A stretch of 64,000 bases of DNA from G963663315 sp965116335 (GTDB lineage: Bacteria > Pseudomonadota > Gammaproteobacteria > Arenicellales > Poriferihabitantaceae): contig OZ220677.1 of NCBI GenBank assembly GCA_965116335.1, forward strand, positions 124,001 to 188,000, written 5' to 3'. Positions 8,700 through 19,100 of the stretch are shown here, one piece after another. The translations under genes were made by a program, and so were the position numbers. Below the pieces are notes generated by a model, which was not told where the DNA came from, searched no databases, and saw only the letters and a list, made by a program, of their open reading frames with translations. Each line of letters opens with the position of its first letter. Within the stretch, counting starts at the first letter, position 1.

Positions 8700-10392
8700 C
8701 CCTAATTCCGCGATAGAGAATTTATAAGGAGTGTAGTGGCCTTGTTGTATACTGTTATTTCTGTAAAAACAACATCACCGGATGGGTGAACAACAAGGCC
8801 GATGAAGAGTATACCGTATAAAGTGTCCTGCACGGATGATCAGTTGACCTCACGTAGTGGATTATTGCTGGTTACGGAGATCATGAATCGTTTGGGTTTG
8901 TCGCAATTAGCAGAGCGATACTTTCCGTCTGTGGGGAGTAATCGTGGATATGATGCCTGGGTTTATGTCCGCACCTTTCTTTTGATGTTGCACGAAGGGG
9001 CGGTTTGTTTGGAAGATGTTCGTAGTTTGCGTCGGGAATCGGCGTTATTGAAGCTGTTGGGGATTCGCAGGATACCGAGTTCGGATGCACTGGGAGACTG
9101 GTTGCGGCGTTTGGGTTGTGATGGAGTGGGCATACGTGCACTGGGAGGAATCAACCGATGTCTTTTGGGTACGGCCTTGCATCGTTGCCGGGAAGTGACA
9201 TTGGACATGGATGCGACGGCGGTTCTGTGTAACAAGCGTGGAGCGCGATGGACTTATTTACAGGAGCGGGGTTATTTGCCGATGGTGGGTCACATCGAAC
9301 AGACGGGTCAGGTTGTTGCGGTCGCGTTTCGTTCTGGCAATGTGTCCCCGAGCCAGGGTAATCTGGAGTTTATCCGGTGTTGTGAATCGAGGTTGCCTGC
9401 TGGGGTACGGGTATCGGCTATACGGATAGATGCGGCGGGTTATCAGTCACAGATACTGGATTATGCTTCAAAGCGGGGGATGGCCTATGCGATTCGAGCC
9501 CGTTTGACCGCCAGCATAAAAGAGATGATTCGTAGCCGACCGGAATCCTTCTGGCAACCGGTATTGGGTCGTGATGGTCAGGTGACCGGAGAGGAGAGTT
9601 GTCGTTTTGTACACGTGATGGAGAAATCGGAGCGTCCCTTCCTGGTGGTGGCACAGCGTCGCAAGAAGCGGGGTCAGCAACGGTTGCCAGAAGCGGATGA
9701 TTCGGTGGGATTGGATACGGATTATATCTACCGGGCTATAGCGACCAACCAGGAGCGGATGAGTGACAGTGAAGTGATTCACTGGTACAACCAGCGCGCA
9801 GAACACTCGGAGAACCGCATCAAGGAGTTGAAGCTGGACATGGGAGCCGACCGACTGCCGTGCAGCGACTTCCATGCCAATGAACTGTATTTCCATTTGT
9901 GCGCGACCGCCTGGAACCTGTTTGCGCTGTTGCGGCTCACGCTCCCGCCACAGTGGCTGAACCGCCGAGCCGGGACGGTGCGTCACCGACTGTTCAGTGT
10001 GGCGGGCAAGGTGGTCTGTCACAGCCGCCAGTGGACGCTGAAGATTCAATCAGAACATTATGCGCTCTTGTCCGAAGCGCTGTATCATACCCGGCGATTC
10101 GCTCTGGCGCCCTGACTTCATACGGTGAGCCGGTTCGCGCCCCGGTCTGTCACCCCCATTCCTGTCCCCTCATGCAGGGTCTCTTCGGATGCTCAAGGCT
10201 TGCTGTGTCTGAAACAGTGGAAAATGGTGCCCAATCCTGCACAGGCACCCCTGCGAACCTGAAACTCCCCGAAAAATCCCTATACGGCGGTCTGATCAGA
10301 CACAGAACTCTGGCTGAATCAGAATATGCACTCCCAATCCGTCAAAATACGACATCAAAATACATCACTGAATCTCTATCGCGGAATTTGGG
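8700..10392 (+). mobile_element. IS1380-family element, copy 1 (1693 bp)
   Basis: Ends are imperfect inverted repeats: left CCCTAATTCCGCGATAGAGA, right (reverse strand) CCCAAATTCCGCGATAGAGA. Length equals copy 2 (61586-63278) exactly and the two differ at only a few positions (for example near 9751 and 9860). Flanks are cgtct and ggtct, a 5-bp duplication with one mismatch. The right end interrupts the 3' end of the mlrC-like gene, which now stops inside the element. Confidence 0.92.
8802..10115 (+). CDS. IS1380-type transposase (copy 1)
   Basis: A 437-residue DDE transposase. Likely catalytic residues: Asp in TLDMDATAVLCN, Asp in IRIDAAGYQSQ and the Y..R..E-type helix YNQRAEHSENRIKELK near residue 328. 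The IS1380 hallmark LEDVRSLRRESALLKLLG is present near residue 66. The frame is complete. The copy at 61688-63001 differs by one residue seen at about 317 (Gln here, Arg there). A region of about 270 bp after the stop up to the inverted repeat carries no gene. Confidence 0.93.
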   Translation: MKSIPYKVSCTDDQLTSRSGLLLVTEIMNRLGLSQLAERYFPSVGSNRGYDAWVYVRTFLLMLHEGAVCLEDVRSLRRESALLKLLGIRRIPSSDALGDWLRRLGCDGVGIRALGGINRCLLGTALHRCREVTLDMDATAVLCNKRGARWTYLQERGYLPMVGHIEQTGQVVAVAFRSGNVSPSQGNLEFIRCCESRLPAGVRVSAIRIDAAGYQSQILDYASKRGMAYAIRARLTASIKEMIRSRPESFWQPVLGRDGQVTGEESCRFVHVMEKSERPFLVVAQRRKKRGQQRLPEADDSVGLDTDYIYRAIATNQERMSDSEVIHWYNQRAEHSENRIKELKLDMGADRLPCSDFHANELYFHLCATAWNLFALLRLTLPPQWLNRRAGTVRHRLFSVAGKVVCHSRQWTLKIQSEHYALLSEALYHTRRFALAP

Positions 10393-12031
10393 GGTCTATT
10401 CTTGCTTGCAGTTCCTGCTTTAAATCAGCTATGTAGTCATCGGTAAGCGCCTGGCCTTTCCCGACTTTGGCGTCTACCAGCCCGGCCTTGACACCAGCTT
10501 TGATGGTCTCTCTCATATTGTCAGCAAGCTCAAAGGCCATTGGCGCGACCCGGATGCCGGGGCGTAAATTGCGGTAGGGTAATTCTTCGAGCTTGCACGA
10601 CACTGCTCCCGGAGCGCAGACCAGCAGTGTTTCAGCCGAAACGGGATCAAAATCTGCGCGAAAGTGTACGGTGCTTTTTATTGCGAGTATGCGCTGTTCG
10701 GTGGGTTCGACACCGAGGTGCCGGAGCATCGCAAGGTCAAGGCATTGCGCCCGCTCACTGTTGACAATCACCCGCACATCGCTGTCAGGGTCAATGATCC
10801 GCAACAGGGCCATTGGCCCAAGCTGCGCCTCTATACCCCGGTACATCTCGCCGGTGCAGGTGAAGCGGCCGTCGCCGAGCGCCTCAACTTTAACCGTGCA
10901 ATCATACGGCAATACACCCGGGAAGCCGGATTTCCCCCCCAACCGGATATGCAGTTGTTGTCCAGTGCCGGACTGATGAGCCAATTCAGCAACCTGTGGA
11001 TCGTACAGCATGGCAAGTACCGCGCCTTGTGCTTGATTGGTTACTAATGCCGCCAGCAAACCGGTTGTGTCCGAGGTTCCGCCGCCGCCGGGATTATCCT
11101 GGACATCGGCCAGGACGACCGGTTTTTTCGGGTACAGGAGTTGAGCCTGCCGGATGGCCTCATCGAGAGAAAGCAGGTGGGAAACAAACTGTGGCTCGGC
11201 ATTGACGATCTGTTGCAGGCAGTCATCCAGCGCGGAATCTACGGATGTCGGGCACTGGCCATGTATCAGTATCGAGGGGCCGCATTCAGCAATATCGGCA
11301 GAAGGAAATCCAGGAGCAAATTCAGCGCTGACAACAGCCGGGTTGGTTTGCTCCAGACGGGCAAGGTCGTAGTAAATCGACTGGCATGGTTGATGGTCGG
11401 TGCACTGGGAGGTCAACGGGATCAGGAAAGGGATTTTCCTCATGCCGATGATCATTTTCCCGGTTGATAGTATGTTGTTCAGTAAGGCATAAGCCCGCGC
11501 TCCGGTCTGCGCCATGTCGAGGTGCGGATAGGTACGGAAAACCGCGATCGCATCCGACTGTTCGATCATGGCGTCGGTGATATTAGCGTGCAGATCCAGA
11601 CTGATCACCAGAGGCATATCCGGCCCGATCACCGCCCTCACACGACGTAACAATTCGCCTTCGCCGTCTTCGAAGCTTTCCACCACCATGGCCCCGTGCA
11701 AGTCGAGATATACTGCGTCCAGGTCCTCAGTAGCCTGCAACGATTCACAAATCCGGCTGGAAATCCTTTCGAATGCATCATCGGTGACCAGACCGCTCGG
11801 TTCCGCCGCACACCACAGGAGCGGGATGAGCAGATGATTGTCTGCGCGCGCCGCCTCGATAAATCCAGAGATCGGGATATTCAGTCCGGTGAACTGGGCA
11901 AGCAGATCGTCGCCGCAGGTCAACCCCGGCCAGCCATCAGCTTTGACGAAGGCAGGATAGTCCGCCTTATGCGGGGCAAAGGTATTGGTTTCATGCTGGA
12001 AACCGGCGATAGCGATACGGACGGGGGACAC
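10376..12031 (-). CDS. MlrC-like M81 family metallopeptidase
   Basis: A 551-residue protein of the MlrC (microcystin-degradation) family, a probable zinc-dependent amidohydrolase/peptidase of unknown natural substrate. Family motifs: FQHETNTFAP (11-20), DLHGAMV (110-116), DLHANI (146-151) and DNPGGGGTSDTTG (312-324). Start is a GTG that overlaps the hipN stop and lies inside the 69-bp repeat. The last five codons (PQIPR) and the stop come from the IS1380 element; reading across the empty site would instead end in VISSHL. Because the family core is complete, the change is probably minor. An extra 50-residue segment after NLRPGIR is longer than usual. Confidence 0.8.
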   Translation of the reverse strand: MSPVRIAIAGFQHETNTFAPHKADYPAFVKADGWPGLTCGDDLLAQFTGLNIPISGFIEAARADNHLLIPLLWCAAEPSGLVTDDAFERISSRICESLQATEDLDAVYLDLHGAMVVESFEDGEGELLRRVRAVIGPDMPLVISLDLHANITDAMIEQSDAIAVFRTYPHLDMAQTGARAYALLNNILSTGKMIIGMRKIPFLIPLTSQCTDHQPCQSIYYDLARLEQTNPAVVSAEFAPGFPSADIAECGPSILIHGQCPTSVDSALDDCLQQIVNAEPQFVSHLLSLDEAIRQAQLLYPKKPVVLADVQDNPGGGGTSDTTGLLAALVTNQAQGAVLAMLYDPQVAELAHQSGTGQQLHIRLGGKSGFPGVLPYDCTVKVEALGDGRFTCTGEMYRGIEAQLGPMALLRIIDPDSDVRVIVNSERAQCLDLAMLRHLGVEPTEQRILAIKSTVHFRADFDPVSAETLLVCAPGAVSCKLEELPYRNLRPGIRVAPMAFELADNMRETIKAGVKAGLVDAKVGKGQALTDDYIADLKQELQARIDPQIPR

Positions 12032-12077
12032 TATCCAGTTACGCCATCGGCCAGTTTCAATTTGTATGGGTTGGTCG
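12009..12077. repeat. 69-bp repeat, copy 3 (coding context)
   Basis: The same sequence as 8590-8658. On the minus strand it encodes the last 14 codons of hipN (TNPYKLKLADGVTG), its stop, and the first residues of the MlrC-like protein (SPVRIAI). No other copy in the window is coding. Confidence 0.85.
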
Positions 12078-12441
12078 CTGAAACTCTAGCGATTGTTCCA
12101 AGAATTTCGATAACCTGATCTTCCCTGAGTGACTGGTTGGCAATCTCTTTTTGCATATCTGCACGATCAAATGGTGGGATGCGGGTAGCGAAAAATGGCC
12201 ATAGGGATTCGGATCGATATTCATTGGTAGTCCGGGGAAATGCTGATATTGGATTTCCCTTGTAGTCAGAATCATAACGAAACACAAACTCATCTTGTTC
12301 CTGGGAAAGCCGCCCCACCAGTGATCTTCGTCCGTTCGGTAAGTCAAGATAGACTTCCAGGATTCGTTCCGTAGGCACCGTCGAAGACGCATAGGGGCTG
12401 GTGCCCCAGACCTTTTGTTTGAAGAAAGATATCAGACTCAT
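12031..12441 (-). CDS. HipA N-terminal-domain protein (HipS/HipN-like)
   Basis: A 136-residue protein matching the N-subdomain of HipA kinases: VGRLSQEQDEFVFRYDSDY (about 42-60) followed by ISAFPRTTNEYRSESLWPFFATRIPP. In HipBST systems this domain is a separate protein (HipS) that neutralises the kinase. Its start overlaps the upstream kinase by four bases, so the two are co-translated. The last 14 residues are encoded by the 69-bp repeat and may not be native. The order kinase then N-domain is the reverse of the hipB-hipS-hipT order known from E. coli. Confidence 0.7.
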   Translation of the reverse strand: MSLISFFKQKVWGTSPYASSTVPTERILEVYLDLPNGRRSLVGRLSQEQDEFVFRYDSDYKGNPISAFPRTTNEYRSESLWPFFATRIPPFDRADMQKEIANQSLREDQVIEILGTIARVSATNPYKLKLADGVTG

Positions 12442-13460
12442 ATACGGATCTCCTCTCGAAGACGTTTGATTCGAACTGATAGCAAATCTCTAATGAATTC
12501 AATTCGACTCTGTGTGATAATACGCCGGAACCGCCGTTGAAGCAAATGCTCGATGGACGAGATATCTACGGCTTCGAACACTGTGCACATGGCTTTCCTG
12601 GCTTTCTGGTCGTTATCCGTGCAGTTTTCAGAAATCCACCTCACTAACGAGAAATGATTGGGTTGCTGCGTTTCACCTGTGCTGAAAATAGGTCGTGAAC
12701 GATTGGCATATCCTGCTATAAATTGATTCCTGCCTTGTTGTCCCGCTTTCTTAATCAGGTCTGTATCCGAATGCTCACGAAAGAGCCCTCGCGCCGTATC
12801 AAATATCGGGGAATAACGTACCAGGTTCGAATCGGCATCCAGATGAGTTAAAACTCCCCAATTCATAGCGTGTCGGTCAGGCGCTCCGATAAAGGCATCA
12901 AAAGCAATCATTTTGAAGAACCCTTCGTTTAATTTCAAAAAATCGTTTGGAAACAGGGATTCTAAAATTGTCAAAATAGTGTCGATCGTATAAAAATTCT
13001 GTTCAGCCTTTCTGTCCTGCAGGTTGAATACGGACTCCACCTCGGCTGGGCTGGTTTCGAAGTATTGAGCTACCAGTTCAATTCCGTGACGTAATTCATT
13101 CTGGCCACGTACAACGAAGTTTCGGGAGAGAAACCGAACATCATTCTTTGCGATTCGTACCAGTTTTGAATGAGCCATCTCCAGCGGCAACATTGCCCCG
13201 ATCTTTGAAATAATCTCTTCAGTGACACATTCCCGTGCGTCAGCCTGGGTTCGCCCCTTCTTTGCAAAGTAACCGAATCCTCCGGGTAACTCAGGGTTGC
13301 CGTAAGCCAAATAATTCTTGGGTACTGTGCCAACAGTCGGGAATTCCTCAATGCTTAAAAGCCTCCATCCCGTTTGTTGGAGAATCGGTATTGCCCGAAC
13401 ATTCACTTCGATTTGACTGGGCGTCGCGGCGTATCGTTTTTTTTGTGAATCCCGAACCAT
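12438..13460 (-). CDS. HipA-like Ser/Thr kinase (HipT-like)
   Basis: A 340-residue kinase related to the C-terminal part of HipA. Catalytic loop IGAPDRHAMNWGVL (191-204, Asp195, His197, Asn200) and the metal-binding YSPIFDTARG (216-225, Asp221) are in the usual order and spacing; GGFGYFAKKG (60-69) holds the likely ATP-binding lysine. Such kinases phosphorylate tRNA synthetases or other targets and often act as toxins. No adjacent HipB-like regulator is seen. An IS5 element lies 16 bp upstream of the start and separates the gene from its former promoter region. Confidence 0.75.
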   Translation of the reverse strand: MVRDSQKKRYAATPSQIEVNVRAIPILQQTGWRLLSIEEFPTVGTVPKNYLAYGNPELPGGFGYFAKKGRTQADARECVTEEIISKIGAMLPLEMAHSKLVRIAKNDVRFLSRNFVVRGQNELRHGIELVAQYFETSPAEVESVFNLQDRKAEQNFYTIDTILTILESLFPNDFLKLNEGFFKMIAFDAFIGAPDRHAMNWGVLTHLDADSNLVRYSPIFDTARGLFREHSDTDLIKKAGQQGRNQFIAGYANRSRPIFSTGETQQPNHFSLVRWISENCTDNDQKARKAMCTVFEAVDISSIEHLLQRRFRRIITQSRIEFIRDLLSVRIKRLREEIRI

Positions 13461-13480
13461 AGCGTGCTCTTGAATACTAT

Positions 13481-14672
13481 GGAATCTCTGATTAATTGAT
13501 CCTCTATTGTATAATGATTTTTTTCATTTTTTATGGCTGGAGATATTTCATGATGCGCCAGAGCACATTTTCTGAGATTGGGTTTGATAAATACAGTAAG
13601 AGGACACGCAAGGAGCGTTTTCTGGAAGAGATGGAGGAAGTGATTCCGTGGTCGGATTTGTGTGCGGTGATTGAACCCTTTTATCCGCAACCCAAAGGAG
13701 CGGGGCGCAGGCCGATTGGAATAGATCGGATGTTGCGTATTCACTTTTTGCAACACTGGTTCAATCTTTCGGATCCGGCGGTTGAAGAAGCGTTATATGA
13801 TTCTCGTTGTATGCGCTGTTTTGCGGGTATTGATCTGGGTCGGGAACCTGCGCCGGATGAGACCACGATTTGCAAGTTTCGTCATTTGATGGAGAAGCAC
13901 AATCTGGGGAGGCGGTTGTTTGTTCTGGTCAATGAGTATTTGGGCGAGAACGGACTGGCAGTGAAGCGAGGCACGATTGTAGACGCCAGTATTATCGAGG
14001 CGCCGAGTTCGACCAAGAACCGGGAGAAAGCACGAGACCCACAGATGCACTCCACGCGCAAGGGCAACCAATGGCACTTTGGCATGAAGGCCCATATTGG
14101 TGTAGACAGTCACAGCAAGTTGATTCACTCGGTAGCGGCTACGCCAGCGAATGTTCATGATTCACAGGTTCTGCCTGTTCTTTTGCATGGGAAAGAGACT
14201 CGTGTATGGGGAGATTCGGCGTATACGGGTCAGAAGGCGGTGATTGCAAGGGTGGCGCCGGATGCGAAGGACTTTACCCAGGCGAAGGGGGCGCGTAATC
14301 GAAAGTTGACGGAGAAGGAACGCGCAATGAATCGCACCAAGTCCCGGGTACGGTCGAAGGTAGAACATTCATTTGGCATCATCAAGCGACGGTTTGGTTT
14401 TACCAAAGTGCGTTATCGGGGTTTGGAGAAGAACACACATCGACTGGTGGTGGCTTGTGCCTTGAGCAATCTGGTGATGGCGAAGAAAGTGCTGTTGAAA
14501 CCTGGAAGATTGAAACCGCAGGCTACGTGCGCCTGAAATAGGGAAATAAAGAGAAAATCCCTGCCTTTCCCCGCTCCGGGGTGCTGATTTCAGTCCATTT
14601 CGTCCTTCCTGTCTGATGAAATCCCGAATCTATAAAAAATCCATCACAAAACCTGTATTGATCAGACTTTCC
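13481..14672 (+). mobile_element. IS5-family element (1192 bp)
   Basis: Imperfect terminal repeats: GGAATCTCTGATTAATTGA at the left against GGAAAGTCTGATCAATACA at the right (reverse strand). A 4-bp CTAT duplication (13477-13480 and 14673-14676) flanks it, in line with IS5 target preference. One intact transposase is carried. It sits between the HipA-like kinase and the HsdR-N gene. Confidence 0.85.
13550..14536 (+). CDS. IS5-family transposase
   Basis: A 328-residue DDE transposase starting MMRQSTFSEIGF; the in-frame codons upstream (from 13496) lie in the terminal region and are unlikely to be used. The N-terminal part has MRIHF-type IS5 features (IDRMLRIHFLQHWFNLSD) and the D-D-E residues can be placed in GTIVDASIIEAPSS, VWGDSAYTGQKA and SKVEHSFGIIKRRFG. 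Full length with no frameshift. Confidence 0.92.
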   Translation: MMRQSTFSEIGFDKYSKRTRKERFLEEMEEVIPWSDLCAVIEPFYPQPKGAGRRPIGIDRMLRIHFLQHWFNLSDPAVEEALYDSRCMRCFAGIDLGREPAPDETTICKFRHLMEKHNLGRRLFVLVNEYLGENGLAVKRGTIVDASIIEAPSSTKNREKARDPQMHSTRKGNQWHFGMKAHIGVDSHSKLIHSVAATPANVHDSQVLPVLLHGKETRVWGDSAYTGQKAVIARVAPDAKDFTQAKGARNRKLTEKERAMNRTKSRVRSKVEHSFGIIKRRFGFTKVRYRGLEKNTHRLVVACALSNLVMAKKVLLKPGRLKPQATCA

Positions 14673-14842
14673 CTATCAATATACAGTTATATTCCGAACA
14701 GGCTGCAACCATACCCGGAAGATTAGTTTTGAAAGGCCGAAAAAAGAAAGCCGATGGTTTATTATGATAAACTAAATGATAGCTGGCAATACCGCGACGC
14801 TCGCCACTTCCAAGGCGGCTACTAAATTGATTCGACTAAACC

Positions 14843-15946
14843 ATGGATATCGAAAGCACACTGAAAACAGTGGTCAAACATCTCCGCTCCGGTCACTTGA
14901 ACAACGAAGCGCAGGTCAAGCAATCGGCTATCCTTCCGATCTTGCGAGCACTGGGTTGGGACGATACTGATCCAGAGGCGTTCAAGCCGGAGTATTCGGT
15001 AGGTCGTGGCTTGGTAGATTATGCATTGCTGCATCTGGGTAAGCCACAGATTTTCATCGAAGCTAAACGAATCGGCGCCATGGACGCCGGAGGCGAGGAA
15101 CAACTGTTTGGATATGCTTCTAACAAAGGCGTCCCACTACTTATCCTGACAGATGGTGACCGCTGGGATTTCTATCTCAGTATGGCAGCTGGTATCCCAA
15201 CGGAGCGGCGGTTTTACCGTCTGGAATTGCAGTTAGAACACAAGATTCAAGAATACACAGAGTTTTTGGAGAAGCATTTCCAGAAAGATCGTGTCGTTTC
15301 TGGGGAAGCTAGGCGTAACGCAGAGCAGCGTCATGCGAGCAACCTGGAGCGACACAGGGCTCACGAAGCGATTCCGGATGCCTGGCAGACCCTGTTAATG
15401 GAGCCAGACGAAATACTACGTGACCTGCTCGCTGAAAAGGTAGAAAGCGAATGCGGAACCAAACCAGAACTTGATGATATTGAAGAGTTTTTGCAGAACC
15501 TCCCGACTCCTTCCTCAAAAGAAAAATCTATAGCCGGATCGCTGGTTACACCATCAAAACCCAATAAACCAAATAAATCTCGGCTGAAATCAGTGCAGTT
15601 CAAGAAAGGTAGAATTGTTGGATTCGTCTTTGGAGGGAAGGAGTTTGATACCAGAACCTCGAAAGGAACTTTAGTTCAAATACTGACCATGTTCGGACAC
15701 CAAGACCCGGGGTTTATGGAACGTTTTGCCGCAAAAACTGTCGGCAAGACTCGCAGTCTAGTGGCAAAGAATCGCACAGATCTATACAAAAAGCCTCACT
15801 TGTTGGAATATTCCGCACAATTAGAGAATGGCTGGTGGCTCGGAACGAACCTCAGCACTTCACAAATTCGAAAGTATATTGAAATCGCATGTGATGTGGC
15901 GGGGGTAGGGTTTGGCTCTCAGTTAAACTTGAGATACCAGGCTTGA
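14843..15946 (+). CDS. Solitary HsdR-N-like PD-(D/E)XK nuclease
   Basis: A 367-residue protein whose first 120 residues resemble the nuclease domain of type I restriction HsdR subunits. The catalytic set can be placed as Glu50, Asp59 (GLVDYAL), Glu73-x-Lys75 (IFIEAK) and Gln87-Leu (EQLFGYA). A coiled, charged linker follows, then a conserved-looking C-terminal module (KGTLVQILTMFG ... NGWWLGTNLSTSQI). There is no helicase, methylase or specificity gene nearby, so this is not a type I system; an antiphage or repair role is possible but not shown. No clear Shine-Dalgarno sequence precedes the ATG. Confidence 0.65.
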   Translation: MDIESTLKTVVKHLRSGHLNNEAQVKQSAILPILRALGWDDTDPEAFKPEYSVGRGLVDYALLHLGKPQIFIEAKRIGAMDAGGEEQLFGYASNKGVPLLILTDGDRWDFYLSMAAGIPTERRFYRLELQLEHKIQEYTEFLEKHFQKDRVVSGEARRNAEQRHASNLERHRAHEAIPDAWQTLLMEPDEILRDLLAEKVESECGTKPELDDIEEFLQNLPTPSSKEKSIAGSLVTPSKPNKPNKSRLKSVQFKKGRIVGFVFGGKEFDTRTSKGTLVQILTMFGHQDPGFMERFAAKTVGKTRSLVAKNRTDLYKKPHLLEYSAQLENGWWLGTNLSTSQIRKYIEIACDVAGVGFGSQLNLRYQA

Positions 15947-16042
15947 GAAATTGCAATGACATTCGCAATCAATCCGTATAGCGCCTTTAATTTTCCTTAA
16001 TGGATGTGGTCCCGTAATGGCAGATATGACTGAACGGTTCGG

Positions 16043-16070
16043 CGGGCGGGCACAGTGACCCGCCCCTACG
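16043..16070. repeat. Single REP (inverted)
   Basis: One hairpin repeat of the type cgggcggg cacagtga cccgccc ctacg between the convergent nuclease and RND genes. It is the same variant as 5213-5240. Confidence 0.75.
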
Positions 16071-16100
16071 ATGATGGGTTGGTGCGGGGGTGTGATAGGT

Positions 16101-19100
16101 TTATTGGCGGGATTCCCACGGGCGCATGAACAGGCGGAAAAGTAACGGGATGTAGAATAATGTGAGCAGGGTGGAGACGACCAGGCCCCATACCATGGAG
16201 GCGGCTACTGGTCCCCACAGGAGTGATTCTCCGCCGAGGCCGGTGGCTAGCGAGAATAGGCCGGCGATGGTGGTCAGCGAGGTAATTATAATCGGGATAA
16301 CCCGACGGCGGGAGGCGTAGATAATCGCGTTGGTGGTGCTCATGCCCGATTTCAATTTGGCGTTGGCGGTCGATATCAGGACGATCGCTGCGTTTACCGA
16401 GATGCCCGCCAGGGCTACGATTCCATAGAGACTGAACAGACTCAATGGATATTGGCTGATCAGCAGGCCGAGTACGACTCCGGTTGCCGCCATAGGGACC
16501 GTCATGATAATGAGAAAGGGCTGGAAATAACTGCGGAACTGGGTGCCGAGTATCAGGTAGATCAGACCCAGTCCCAGCAGGAAAAACAATCCGATAGTAT
16601 TCAGGCTTTCCTGGATATCATCGATTATCCCGCTGAAATCAAGGTCTACATTGGGATACCGGTGGCGAATGGATTGCCAGAATTCCCGTATCATAAGATT
16701 GGCCTTGATTTCGTCTGTCATTTCCTTGTGAATATCCGCTTCAATGGTGATATTGCGACGATAGTTAAAGTGGCGAATGGTGGCCGGGCTGTTGGAATAA
16801 CTGGCATCAACCAGTTGATTGAGAGGAATCAGGGTGCCTTCCTTTGTCGGCAGCCGAAACTCAAGAATCTCGTTGATCTGGTTGAAACGGTTTTTCGCCA
16901 TCAGGCGGATGTCGATTTTTTCACCCAGATAGCGGAAATCAGTGATGATTTGACCGTCAACCAGGAGTCTGAGTGTTTGTCCAATGGCGCCCGGATCAAT
17001 TCCGGTGCGTTGTACTGCGGCGCTGTTGATTCGCAGGTTCAGGGTATCTTGTCCGGGAAGATTGGTATCCGAGATGTCGTGAAAGATTGGCTGTTTTTCC
17101 ATGAATTGCCTGATTTCTCTGGTGGCGCTGATCAGTTCGTCGAGGTCATCGCCGCGCACCTTGACACTGATTGCCTTGGTGACCGGAGGGCCGCCAGACA
17201 GGCGCAAGAAAGAAAGTTCTGCTATGCCGGGAACATGGTCCAGTCTTTCTTGCAGGGAGTGAATCAGGTCGTCTACCGAGTGATTGGTTTTGTCTTTTGG
17301 TCTCAGAGAGACCAGAACCTGCCCGTATTGCTCGTTGAATAAAACCTCAGTCTCGGCGAATACTTGCCCGGCATAGCTCACCACCGACCGGATTTCCTCA
17401 GGTTTGATTTGCTCTGTCACAACCTGTTCAACCTGCAGAACCTTGTCCATGGTAGTCTGTAGTCCGGTGCCCGCCGGCATTTCTATGTTGACATAAAATA
17501 ACCGGAGCGGGTCGCTGGCGAAGAAATCAAGTTTAATCTTTTCGTAATAAACTGCGCCCAGAGCGCTAAAGAACAGGGTGAGCAGGGTGAGCATAGCGAG
17601 AATCGGGTGCCTGAAAACCCGGATGAGGAGGTGGATATAGATAGCTCTCAGGAAGTGGTGGAACTTTTCTCTAAGCCGATGGACTCGTGATTTGCGCCTG
17701 AAATTCACTTTTGCCGCAATAATATGCGCGGGCAGAATCCAGTAGGCTTCAATCAGACTGATGATCAGGGCGGTGGTCACGACCATCGGTATGATGAACA
17801 TGAATTTGCCCAATATCCCGGGTAACAGCATGAGCGGCAGAAAAGCTGCGATCGTGGTCAGAACCGCTGTGGTCACCGGGCTGATGACTTCCTGCAGGCC
17901 CTGAACGGTTGCTTGTAGTGTGGCCACACCTCTTTGCAGGCGGTAATAGATCGCTTCGACCACGACTACGGCATCGTCAACCAGCATACCGAGACTGATT
18001 ACGATACCCAGCAGTACAGTGACATTCAGTGTTTGTCCGATACTGCCCAGAAACCAGAATACACCGGCCAGTATGAAGGGGATCGCGATGCCTGTGAGTA
18101 GCGCTATCCGCCCGCCCAGGAAAATCCAGGTTGTGATCAGTACCATGACCAATCCCAGGATTGCGTTGATTTGCATGGTATCGAGCGCATCGCGGGTAAC
18201 CTGGGTCTGGTCATCCACCAGTGTTACGGTGACTCCGGTATTTTTGAAGCGTGGTTGATTGCTGTCGATATAGTCCGAAACCCGTTCAACCAGTTGCAGT
18301 ATGTTTTGTTTTTCCTGTTTGGTGACGGTAAACAATACGGAGGGTTGCCGATTAAACCGGACCAGTTCTGTGACCGGTTCCTTGGCTTGTATGATTGTGG
18401 CGACTTCTTTCAGTAAAATCTCCCCTTGTGAGGTGATAATGGGTAAATTATTCAGATAATCGAGGTCATAACGGCTGCCGGAAATGCGGATTGCCCAGTT
18501 GCTTTGCGCTATGTCCAGAGTGCCAGCGGAGATATTCCTGAAATAAAGCCGGATGGTATCGGCAAGGCTGGAAGGTACGAGACCAAATTGTTCGAGCAAT
18601 TCCGGGTCGAACACAATATGTATCTCAGGGTCGGACAGACCATTTTGCAATACACTGTTTACGCCTTTCATTTGTTCCAGATCCTGTTGGATCAGGGCGG
18701 ATTGCCGTCTCAGGTTCTCATCATCTGCAACTGAGCTGACTACCACCGTAGCCGTGGGCAGGGCGTTGTCGGTTGTGATTTCGACTATAAAGGGGTCCAG
18801 CGCGGTTTCAGGCAATTCGTCTCTGATGTTCTCAATCTCGCGTCTCAGATCGGTCACTCTTCGTTCAAAAGTTCTCGTGTTGATCTCCTCAAACCGGATC
18901 AGTAATCTGGAAACACCTTCCTTGCTGGTACCGGAGACGAAGTCGATGTCAGAAACCTTGCGTACCGCGTCTTCGATAACGTTGGTTACCCGCTGTTCAA
19001 TATCCAGGGTGGATGCTCCTGGCCAGATTGTGTTTATATTAATCCAGTTAAAGTTGATAGACGGGTCCTGGGCTCTTGGCATCAGCATATAGGAGCCGGT

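Noticed and set aside
16452..17342. A 296-codon open frame on the plus strand
   Set aside because: It lies wholly opposite the RND pump gene, whose protein is clearly conserved; the translation has no recognisable domain.
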